This document shows, one piece after another, positions 4,719-10,382 of a stretch of DNA of 10,382 nt. Origin of the DNA: DSBX01 sp046484845 (GTDB lineage Bacteria; Hydrothermota; Tepidihabitantia; Tepidihabitantales; Tepidihabitantaceae); the NCBI GenBank assembly GCA_046484845.1, contig JAWOIB010000081.1, positions 1-10,382 on the forward strand, given 5' to 3'. A program made the translations under genes and the position numbers. How positions within the stretch are numbered: position 1 is the stretch's first letter; each line of letters starts with the position of its first letter. Under the pieces are notes generated by a model. It was not told where the DNA came from. It saw only the letters and a list, made by a program, of their open reading frames with translations, and did no database searches.

Positions 4719-6263
4719 ATGAGACTCAAGCTGGTGCTGACGGCGCTGTTGCTGGCGGGGACCGCCGTTGCCGGGAGCTGGCTGGTGCGGGTCAGCGGCC
4801 CGACCCCGGCCGAGAACGTGGTCTTCGCGGCGGAGGGCTGGAGCCTGCTCCGGCTCGATGATGCCGGGGTCGAGGCGCGGGCGCGTGACGGGGCCGGGTT
4901 CGAACTGCTCGATGCCTGGAACGGGTCGCGGGAGTACGTCTATGCCTACTGCCCGGACGAGGCGACCCGGGCGCGGGCGGCGGCCTGCGGCCGGGTGCTG
5001 GCCGAGGAGCGGGACGGCCTGCTGCTGGCGACCGACGCCCGGGGCATCGGCGCGCTCAACCTGCTGCCGGTGGAGCTGTGCGGCATCGGGCCGCAGGCCC
5101 GGCCGCCGGTCACCGACCCGGGCGGCCTTGTCCCGCGCGCGGTGCCGGACAGCCTGGTCCGGGAGCTGGTCGGCCGGGTGAGCGCGGACTCGGGCGAGTC
5201 GTACATCCGGCGGCTGTGGCGGTTCCGGACCCGGTTCTCACGGTCCGATTCCTGCCGGCAGGCGGTCGAATGGGTGCGGTCCCGGTTCGAGGACTGGGGC
5301 TGCGACAGTACCTGGCTGGAGGAGTACCGCGCGGGCTGGGCGCCGAACGCGGTCGGGCTGAAGCGGGGCACGGTCGAGCCGGACCGGTACTACGTCGTCT
5401 GCGCCCACGTGGACGCGACCTCGCCCGACACCGCGCACGACACGCCCGGGTGTGAGGACAACGGCTCGGGCGTCGCGGCGGTGCTGGAGCTGGCCCGGGT
5501 GCTGGCGGACATCGAGGTCGAGACGAGCCTGCTGCTGGTCGGCTTCGCGGGCGAGGAGCAGGGGCTGGTGGGGTCGGATTCGATGGCCCGCCGGGCGCGG
5601 GACCGGGGCGACTCCATCCGGCTGGCGGTGAACTTCGATATGATTTCCTACGGCCGCGAGGATCGGGACAGCATCGTCATCTACGGCGCGGGCAACCCGC
5701 CGAACTCGGAGGCGTTTGTCGAGTTCTTCCGGGCGCACGCGGACACGTTCACCGACCTGAAGCATTACGCGACCATCGAGGGCACGCCCGCGGCCCGCTC
5801 GGACCATTACTCGTTCTGGAAGTACGGCTTCCCGGCTATCCGGGGCGGGTTCCACGACCGGACGCCGGCCTACCATACCATCGGCGACACCATCGGCCCG
5901 CTTCATTACGAGCATTGCGGCACCAACAACCTGCCGATGCATGCGGAGGTGCTCAAGGCATTGGTCGCAACGGTGGCCCGGTTGTGCGGGGCGGCGCCCC
6001 GGGTCGGGGTCGCGGCCGGGCCGGGCGCGCGGGCCGGGGTCAGCATCCGGCCGACGGTCGGGCGCGGGCCGTTCCGCATCCGGGCGGCCGAGGGCGCGCG
6101 GCTGGCGGTGTACGATGCCGGCGGCAGGTTGGTGCGGGCGGCCGCGGCCCGGGGCGGGGAGTTCGCCTGGGACGGGACGGACCGTTCCGGCCGCGCGGCC
6201 GCGCCCGGGGTGTATTTCGTCCGGGTCGCGGGCGCGACCGGCAGGGTGGTGATTGGTGACTGA
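4719..6263 (+). CDS. Secreted M28-family zinc metallopeptidase with FlgD-like tail
   Basis: This is a 514-residue exported aminopeptidase-type enzyme. It begins with a signal peptide (MRLKLVLTALLLAGTAVAG); an in-frame ATG at 4704 is an alternative start. The M28 domain, about 155-425, shows a complete di-zinc site: His230 and Asp232 in AHVDA, Asp247 in CEDNGSG, catalytic Glu279 and ligand Glu280 in GEEQG, Asp307 in NFDMIS, and His386 in YHTIGDT. SDHYSFWKYGFPA is also family-typical. The last ~75 residues (LAVYDAGGRLVR ... APGVYFVRV) form a FlgD-Ig/type-A sorting-like domain, related to the tail of the protein ending at 601 but lacking its PNPF motif. Residues ~30-150 are an N-terminal region I cannot name. 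It likely degrades peptides outside the cytoplasm. It follows trmFO by 30 bases and overlaps the next gene by 8. Confidence 0.9.
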   Translation: MRLKLVLTALLLAGTAVAGSWLVRVSGPTPAENVVFAAEGWSLLRLDDAGVEARARDGAGFELLDAWNGSREYVYAYCPDEATRARAAACGRVLAEERDGLLLATDARGIGALNLLPVELCGIGPQARPPVTDPGGLVPRAVPDSLVRELVGRVSADSGESYIRRLWRFRTRFSRSDSCRQAVEWVRSRFEDWGCDSTWLEEYRAGWAPNAVGLKRGTVEPDRYYVVCAHVDATSPDTAHDTPGCEDNGSGVAAVLELARVLADIEVETSLLLVGFAGEEQGLVGSDSMARRARDRGDSIRLAVNFDMISYGREDRDSIVIYGAGNPPNSEAFVEFFRAHADTFTDLKHYATIEGTPAARSDHYSFWKYGFPAIRGGFHDRTPAYHTIGDTIGPLHYEHCGTNNLPMHAEVLKALVATVARLCGAAPRVGVAAGPGARAGVSIRPTVGRGPFRIRAAEGARLAVYDAGGRLVRAAAARGGEFAWDGTDRSGRAAAPGVYFVRVAGATGRVVIGD

Positions 6264-6843
6264 GCGGCCGCCGCTGGACTTCCCGGACGCGGCCGCCTGG
6301 CGCCGGTGGCTGGAGCGAAACCACGACCGGTCGGACGGGGAGTGGGTGTACATGTACAAGACGGGCTCCCGGCGCGCCGGGCTGCGCTACCGCGAGGCGC
6401 TGGACGAGGCGCTCTGTCTCGGCTGGATTGACGGCCGGGTGAACGCGGTGGACGAGGACCGGTTCCGGCAGCGCTGGACGCCGCGCCGGCCGCGGAGCCG
6501 CTGGTCCGAGCCGAACAAGCGCCGGGTGCGGGGATTGACCGCGGCCGGGCGGATGGCCCCGGCCGGGCTGGCCGCGGTGCGGGCAGCGAAGCGGGATGGG
6601 CGCTGGGCCGGGGACCGGGGGGAACCCGGGCGGGCGGTGGTGCCGACCGCCCTGCTGGCCGCGCTCAGGGCCGACCCCGAGGCGCACCGGAACTTCCTGG
6701 CATTCGCGCCGTGCTACCGGCGGATGTACGCGGGCTGGGTCGCGGACGCGAAGACCGAGGCGACCACCCGGCGCCGGGTCGAGGCGGTCGTGCGCCGGTC
6801 CCGGCAGAACCGCAAGCCGGGCATCGGCCCGATGTACGAGTAA
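6256..6843 (+). CDS. YdeI/OmpD-associated family protein
   Basis: This is a 195-residue soluble protein. The N-terminal half carries the family pattern: WLERNHDRSDGEWVYMYK, YREALDEALCLGWIDGRVN, then RFRQRWTPRRPRSRWSEPNK and GRMAPAGLAAVRAAKRDGRW. The C-terminal part contains the second motif region, LRADPEAHRNFLAFAPCYRRMY, followed by an arginine-rich helix ending RKPGIGPMYE. The biochemical role of the family is not established; some members are annotated as bacteriocin-protection proteins on thin evidence. Start: GTG at 6256 (TTG at 6253 is next to it), with an AGGGTGGTGA-like ribosome site inside the end of the peptidase gene, which it overlaps by eight bases. That implies co-translation with the peptidase gene. 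Arginine content is high, as expected from the GC content. It is convergent with the DUF4438 gene. Confidence 0.85.
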   Translation: MTERPPLDFPDAAAWRRWLERNHDRSDGEWVYMYKTGSRRAGLRYREALDEALCLGWIDGRVNAVDEDRFRQRWTPRRPRSRWSEPNKRRVRGLTAAGRMAPAGLAAVRAAKRDGRWAGDRGEPGRAVVPTALLAALRADPEAHRNFLAFAPCYRRMYAGWVADAKTEATTRRRVEAVVRRSRQNRKPGIGPMYE

Positions 6844-6870
6844 CCGCCCGGGCGCTAGCGCCTGCGGCGG
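6844..6870. terminator. Hairpin between convergent genes
   Basis: CCGCC (6844-6848) pairs with GGCGG (6866-6870). Inside lies GGCG-CTAG-CGCC, part of the perfect palindrome GGCGCTAGCGCC at 6851-6862, with a C-G pair, a G-T wobble and one bulged C between the two blocks. It begins directly after the TAA at 6841-6843 and contains the minus-strand TAG (6855-6857) of the DUF4438 gene in its loop region. Position between two facing genes suggests a shared terminator; there are no T-tracts. Confidence 0.4.
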
Positions 6871-7778
6871 GTGGGCCGCTTCGGCCGGAACCGGCCGATT
6901 TTCAGCATCTCCGCCAGGTTGGCGCGCGGGCTGAGTTTTGGCACCAGCAGGGGCTTCGCGCTGGACATCAGCGTGGTCACCCCCGGGCCGTGTCCGGCGA
7001 CGAGGCAGTCGGAATGGATGATGATGCCGATGGTGACCGCGCCCCGGCGCCAGGAGCGGCCGAAGACGTTGTCGTGGTCGGTGATGGCGACGAAGTCGCC
7101 GAAGCGCAGCCGGTCCAGCCCGAGCCGGGCGATTTCCGCCCGGTCGGTGGTCATCACGTCGTAATCACCGGTGCCCATCGAAAGCGAGCCGACACCCGAA
7201 CCCATCAGGTGGCCGGGGATGACCGCCGCGACCGGGATTTCCAGCCGGCCCCCGGGTAGGGGGCCGGAGTTCAGCTTCGGCAGCAGCTCCGGGTCGAGGT
7301 TGAGGAGCCGGATTTCCGGGTAGTCGAGCAGTTCCAGGCCCTGGCCCCGGCCCCGGACGAGGAATTTGTCTTCCATATGGAGCTTGTCGAGGACGTCGTC
7401 CGCGAAATCGATGATGACGTGCTCCGCCCCGCCGTGGTGACCGGTGACGACCCCTTTCGCGCCCTTGGCGTCGCCGGTGACGACCCGGGCTTCGTTGCCG
7501 ACGCAGGAGTAGAAATGGAACGAGGTGTTGGGGTGGTCGAACCGCTTCTCCCAGTCGGCGATGGCGGACACGCCGGGTTCGACGTGGTCACCCGCCCAGC
7601 CGAACGCCGGGTCACCGACCTTGACGTTGTAGCAGATGCCGCCGATGGAGGGGAGCAGGAAGGCGCGGCCGTCGGCATCGACCGAGTGGTTGCGCCGGCC
7701 GGAGGGGTAGCTGACCTTGCCCTGGACTGACAGCGTGACGACTTTGTCGGAGTTGGTTCTCAACTGGTTGCGTGCCAT
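6855..7778 (-). CDS. DUF4438 domain-containing protein
   Basis: This is a 307-residue soluble protein. I recognise the DUF4438 family from LRTNSDKVVTLSVQGKVSYP near the start, then LPSIGGICYNVKVGDPAFGW and AGDHVEPGVS, and from VVTGHHGGAEHVIIDF, IPGHLMGSGVGSLSMGTGDY, FGDFVAITDHDNVFGRSW and GAVTIGIIIHSD. Several invariant-looking His, Asp and Gly residues suggest an enzyme or ligand-binding fold, but I know of no assigned activity. The protein ends in a strongly basic tail, RFRPKRPTRRRR. The start at 7778 (MARNQLRTN) fits the family. No ribosome site precedes it; instead a TATAAT lies five bases before the ATG, so translation is probably leaderless. It follows sdhB by 44 bases but may be transcribed separately. 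No signal peptide is visible. Confidence 0.88.
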   Translation of the reverse strand: MARNQLRTNSDKVVTLSVQGKVSYPSGRRNHSVDADGRAFLLPSIGGICYNVKVGDPAFGWAGDHVEPGVSAIADWEKRFDHPNTSFHFYSCVGNEARVVTGDAKGAKGVVTGHHGGAEHVIIDFADDVLDKLHMEDKFLVRGRGQGLELLDYPEIRLLNLDPELLPKLNSGPLPGGRLEIPVAAVIPGHLMGSGVGSLSMGTGDYDVMTTDRAEIARLGLDRLRFGDFVAITDHDNVFGRSWRRGAVTIGIIIHSDCLVAGHGPGVTTLMSSAKPLLVPKLSPRANLAEMLKIGRFRPKRPTRRRR

Positions 7779-7783
7779 GGGTG

Positions 7784-7812
7784 ATTATAGGTCGGTCGGG
7801 CGGGAGGGCAAA
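7784..7812 (-). promoter_or_regulatory. Sigma-70-type promoter, leaderless for DUF4438
   Basis: On the minus strand TTTGCC (7807-7812) is followed by 17 bases and a perfect TATAAT (7784-7789). Only five bases separate TATAAT from the ATG at 7776-7778, so the predicted start of transcription falls at or next to the start codon. No Shine-Dalgarno sequence is present. In such GC-rich DNA a perfect -10 box is unlikely by chance. Confidence 0.6.
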
Positions 7813-7822
7813 CCGCCCGGGC

Positions 7823-8608
7823 TCAGTCGTGGTCGAGCTCGGCGGGCGGCTTCTTACCCAGCTTCTGGAGCCGGGTGCGGGCCTGGCCGATGGCGATGTT
7901 CGGCGGCACGCCGCGCGGGCAGACCTGCCGGCAGTTGGTGTGGAACTGACAGCCCCACCAGCCTTCGGGCCGGTGGGCGAGGAGCAGGCGCGGGTCGTTC
8001 TCTCCCTCGCGCGGGTCGAGGTAGAACCGCCAGAGCTGGGCGAGCGCGGCCGGGCCGAGGTAGTCGGCCTGCTGATCGTTGACCGGGCAGGCGGCGTAGC
8101 AGGACGCGCAGAGGATGCAGTTGGTGTACAGCTCGAGCTCGCCGACCCTGGCCGGGGACAACGGGAACTCCCGCTCCGGCGGCTCGCCGGCCGGCTTCAG
8201 CACCGGCTCGACCATCCGCCAGTGCTCGAAGAACCGGGTCATGTCCACCACCAGGTCTTTCAGCACCGGCAGGTTGGGCAGGGGCTCGATGAGCACCTCG
8301 GTCCGCACCTGCCAGCCGGGCCGGGCCTCGAGCGCGCGCCAGGGCTTGAGCCGGCTGGCGGTGGGCGCTCCGAACAGCGCCGCGACCTGCGTCCGGCAGG
8401 CGAGCCGGGGAACCCGGTTGATGAGCATCGCGCAGGAGCCGCAGACCGCGCCCCGGCAGGACTGACGGAAGCTCAGGGTCGGGTCGAGACGGTCCTGGAT
8501 GTGGAGGAGCGCGTCGAGCACGGTCATCCCGGGTCGGGCCTCGAACACGAAGCTGTCGAGCCGGTCGGCGCGGGTGTCCGGGTCGTAGCGCTGGACTTTG
8601 AAGACCAT
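7823..8608 (-). CDS. sdhB: Succinate dehydrogenase/fumarate reductase iron-sulfur subunit
   Basis: This is a 261-residue subunit passing electrons from the flavoprotein to the membrane quinone site. All three clusters are accounted for: the [2Fe-2S] cysteines 51, 56, 59 and 71 (SCRGAVCGSCAML ... RLAC), the ferredoxin-type CILCASCYAACP (163, 166, 169, 173), and GCQFHTNCRQVCP (219, 225, 229). These give the usual [4Fe-4S] and [3Fe-4S] sets. It is somewhat longer than the E. coli protein, mainly through a segment after Cys71 (LFGAPTASRLKPWRALEARP) and a C-terminal helix ending in KKPPAELDHD. The ATG at 8608 overlaps the sdhA stop by one base (TGATG) and has GAGAGGA upstream. The long open frame extending beyond 8608 is antisense-type noise from GC bias. 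A weak hairpin (7806-7818) follows the stop. The membrane-anchor gene is not in the window. Confidence 0.94.
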   Translation of the reverse strand: MVFKVQRYDPDTRADRLDSFVFEARPGMTVLDALLHIQDRLDPTLSFRQSCRGAVCGSCAMLINRVPRLACRTQVAALFGAPTASRLKPWRALEARPGWQVRTEVLIEPLPNLPVLKDLVVDMTRFFEHWRMVEPVLKPAGEPPEREFPLSPARVGELELYTNCILCASCYAACPVNDQQADYLGPAALAQLWRFYLDPREGENDPRLLLAHRPEGWWGCQFHTNCRQVCPRGVPPNIAIGQARTRLQKLGKKPPAELDHD

Positions 8609-10302
8609 CAGTAGTTCCTCTCCCGGACCGGGAACCGGCCGAGCCGGACGTCCCGGTATTCGAGCGCGATGCCGTCCCCGCGCCGGGCGGCGAAGGTGTG
8701 TTTGAGGAAGCTCGCGTCGTCGCGTTCCGGGAAGTCCCGCCGGGCGTGGGCGCCCCGGCTTTCCCGGCGGGCGAGCGCGCCCTCGGCGACCACGGGCGCG
8801 ATGGCGAGCAGGAACTCGAACTCGAGCGCGCGGATGAGCGCGTGGTTGAACCGGGCGCCGGGCGCGCGGACGGCCAGGTCCCGGGCGCGGCCGGCGATGT
8901 CGGCCAGCCGGTCGAGCCCGGCGCGCATTGCGTCGGCATCCCGGAACACCCCGAACTTCTCGAACATCACCCGCTTGAGCTCGGCGCGCAGGTCCGCGAC
9001 TTTCGCGCCCTGGTCGCGGGCGGCGAGCCCGGCGAGCCGCGCCGCCTCGCGGTCCCGCAGGCCGGCGACCGCGGTTTCGTCGGCCGGGGGCAGGCCCGGG
9101 AGCGCGGCGCCGAGGTGCGCCCCGGTGAGCCGGCCGAAGACAATCGTTTCGAGCAGGGAGTTGCCGCCGAGCCGGTTGGCGCCGTGGACTGAGACGCAGG
9201 CCGCCTCGCCGCAGGCATACAGCCCGGGCAGGGGGGTGGCGCCGTCGGTCCCGGCCGGGACCCCGCCCATCGAGTAGTGCTGGCCGGGCTGGACCGGGAT
9301 GGGTTTCGCGACCGGGTCGAGCCCGGCGAAGTCGAGTGCAATCCGGCGGATACCGGGCAGGCGCTCTTCGATGCGGCCGGCGCCGAGCCCGGTGAGGTCG
9401 AGGTGGACGTAATCGCCCTCCCAGCCGCGGCCGGCCTCGATTTCGGACTGGATGGCCCGGGCGACGATGTCCCGAGGCGCGAGTTCCATCGCCTCGCCGG
9501 CGTAGTCCGCCATGAACCGCCGGCCGGGCCTGTTGAACAGCAGGCCGCCCTCGCCGCGCGCGGCCTCGGAGATGAGGATGTTCGAGCCGTGGAGCGTGGT
9601 CGGGTGGAACTGGACGAATTCCATGTCTTCGAGCGGGCAGCCGGCCCCGAGCGCGAGCGCGGCGCCGTCGCCGGTGTTGATGAGCGCGTTGGTCGAGCGG
9701 TCGTAGAGCCGGCCGTAGCCGCCGGTCGCGAGTACGGTCGCCGGGGCGGCGAAGCCGTGGAGCTCGCCCCGGGCGATGTCGAGCGCGACGCAGCCCGCCA
9801 CCCGGCCGTCGGCGGCCGCCAGTGCGGTGACGAAGAACTCCTCGTACACCCGGAGCCCGCGGGCGACCGCCTGCTGGTAGATGGTGTGGAGCAGGTTGTG
9901 ACCGGTGCGGTCCGCGGCGTAACAGGTGCGTGGGAACCCGGCCCCGCCGAACGGCCGCTGGGCGATCCGGCCGTCCTCGAGGCGGGAGAAGACGGTGCCC
10001 CAGTGCTCCAGTTCGTAGACCGCGGCCGGGGCCTCGGCGCAGAGGGTCATCACCGCGTCCTGGTCGGCGAGGTAGTCCGAGCCCTTGACCGTGTCCTCGG
10101 CGTGCCGTTCCGGGCTGTCGTCCGCGCCGCCGGGCGCGTTGCCGAGCGCGGCGTTGATGCCGCCCTGGGCCGCGACCGAGTGCGAGCGCAGGGGATGGAC
10201 CTTGCTGAGCAGCGCGACGTCGCGGCCGGCCTCGATCAGGGCGAGCGCGCAGCGCAGGCCGGCGAGCCCGCCGCCGATGACCAGTGCGTCGTGGCGGTGG
10301 AG
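8608..10302 (-). CDS. sdhA: Succinate dehydrogenase/fumarate reductase flavoprotein subunit, start codon missing
   Basis: This flavoprotein oxidises succinate to fumarate (or the reverse) at a covalently bound FAD. About 565 residues are present, close to full length. The read-through begins LHRHDALVIGGGLAGLRCAL (Rossmann dinucleotide fold), then VHPLRSHSVAAQGGINAALG, whose His is the expected FAD attachment site. FVQFHPTTLHGSNI, EAARGEGGLLFN, QHYSMGGVPAGTD and the active-site/capping motif VHGANRLGGNSLLETIVFG follow, ending RFPVRERNY. No ATG, GTG or TTG occurs where the start belongs: upstream of Leu (10300-10302) the frame reads Phe, His, Gly and then TGA at 10312-10314. The first in-frame start codons are GTG 10056 and ATG 10053, which would delete the FAD fold. 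The gene is therefore cut at its first codons by a junction near 10302, real or from assembly. One-base overlap with sdhB. Confidence 0.92.
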   Translation of the reverse strand, partial: LHRHDALVIGGGLAGLRCALALIEAGRDVALLSKVHPLRSHSVAAQGGINAALGNAPGGADDSPERHAEDTVKGSDYLADQDAVMTLCAEAPAAVYELEHWGTVFSRLEDGRIAQRPFGGAGFPRTCYAADRTGHNLLHTIYQQAVARGLRVYEEFFVTALAAADGRVAGCVALDIARGELHGFAAPATVLATGGYGRLYDRSTNALINTGDGAALALGAGCPLEDMEFVQFHPTTLHGSNILISEAARGEGGLLFNRPGRRFMADYAGEAMELAPRDIVARAIQSEIEAGRGWEGDYVHLDLTGLGAGRIEERLPGIRRIALDFAGLDPVAKPIPVQPGQHYSMGGVPAGTDGATPLPGLYACGEAACVSVHGANRLGGNSLLETIVFGRLTGAHLGAALPGLPPADETAVAGLRDREAARLAGLAARDQGAKVADLRAELKRVMFEKFGVFRDADAMRAGLDRLADIAGRARDLAVRAPGARFNHALIRALEFEFLLAIAPVVAEGALARRESRGAHARRDFPERDDASFLKHTFAARRGDGIALEYRDVRLGRFPVRERNY

Positions 10303-10303
10303 G

Positions 10304-10382
10304 AAGTGTCCTCAGCATCCGGACGGTCGTGTATGGCGTGTCGGACGGTATGGCAAGGACGGCCAGTACCAGCGGTGGCGGT
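10304..10382 (+). pseudogene. Possible zinc-ribbon transposase N-terminus (partial)
   Basis: From about 10304 the plus-strand frame reads KCPQHPDGRVWRVGRYGKDG and then QYQRWR to the window end. A Cys-Pro pair, HPxxRV, GxYG and a closing QRxxC-like end is the shape of the N-terminal zinc ribbon of several transposase families; the next Cys would fall just outside the window. Upstream in the same frame the sequence is antisense to the sdhA Rossmann motif, so an ATG at 10277 is probably accidental. Only 26 codons are visible, so the family call is weak. It coincides exactly with the loss of the sdhA start. Confidence 0.3.

Noticed and set aside
7806..7818. GGGC-AAACC-GCCC stem after sdhB as terminator
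   Set aside because: Only four pairs, no T-tract, and it overlaps the -35 box of the better supported DUF4438 promoter.
8236..8252. GGGTCATGTCC inside sdhB as a third hairpin-element copy
   Set aside because: Only the half-site core matches; there is no GGGGACA arm nearby and the codons belong to a normal sdhB sequence.
8609..10318. Very long minus-strand frame continuous upstream of sdhB
   Set aside because: It is sdhA read in a shifted frame; composition is Arg/Pro/Ala-rich as expected from GC bias, and sdhA motifs are all in the other frame.

Overview
The window reads as high-GC bacterial chromosome, probably a metagenomic contig. Nearly all genes have strong G/C bias at third codon positions, so long antisense open frames are abundant and are not genes. 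A folate-dependent TrmFO, secreted proteins ending in a FlgD-like/type-A sorting tail (a VLPNPF motif and a closing PGVYF strand), a DUF4438 protein and a succinate dehydrogenase pair together suggest a candidate-phylum lineage in the WOR-3/Stahlbacteria or FCB neighbourhood. That placement is inference from gene content only.

Layout. (1) 1-601: 3' end of a secreted protein with a sorting tail. Its first ~95 bases read better on the other strand as the C-terminal AAA+ part of a sigma-54 activator, so a junction lies near 95. (2) 602-1479: a long gap holding a terminator-like hairpin, a good sigma-70-type promoter, a 54-nt structured hairpin element, 18 units of a 12-bp minisatellite within a weak ORF, and a lower-GC inverted-repeat patch. 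(3) 1480-3304: an envelope module. A lipoprotein and a DUF6249 membrane protein (minus) diverge from an ECF sigma factor and its zinc anti-sigma factor (plus). An ECF-like promoter sits ahead of the lipoprotein. (4) 3363-6843: trmFO, a secreted M28 metallopeptidase and a YdeI/OmpD-associated family protein, all plus strand. trmFO carries an in-frame copy of the hairpin element seen at 895-948. (5) 6855-10302: minus strand, sdhA-sdhB followed by a DUF4438 gene that appears to have its own promoter and almost no leader. (6) 10303-10382: sdhA loses its start codon at a second apparent junction, beyond which the plus strand reads like a zinc-ribbon (transposase-type) N-terminus.

The most interesting signal is the pair of hairpins at 895-948 and 4109-4162. 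They share ends, bulge and mismatch positions and tetraloop type, while their inner stems differ by compensating changes. This suggests a small REP/MITE-like mobile hairpin family, one copy of which has become coding sequence inside a tRNA-modification enzyme. The ECF module with its divergent lipoprotein/DUF6249 pair is the clearest multi-gene functional unit.
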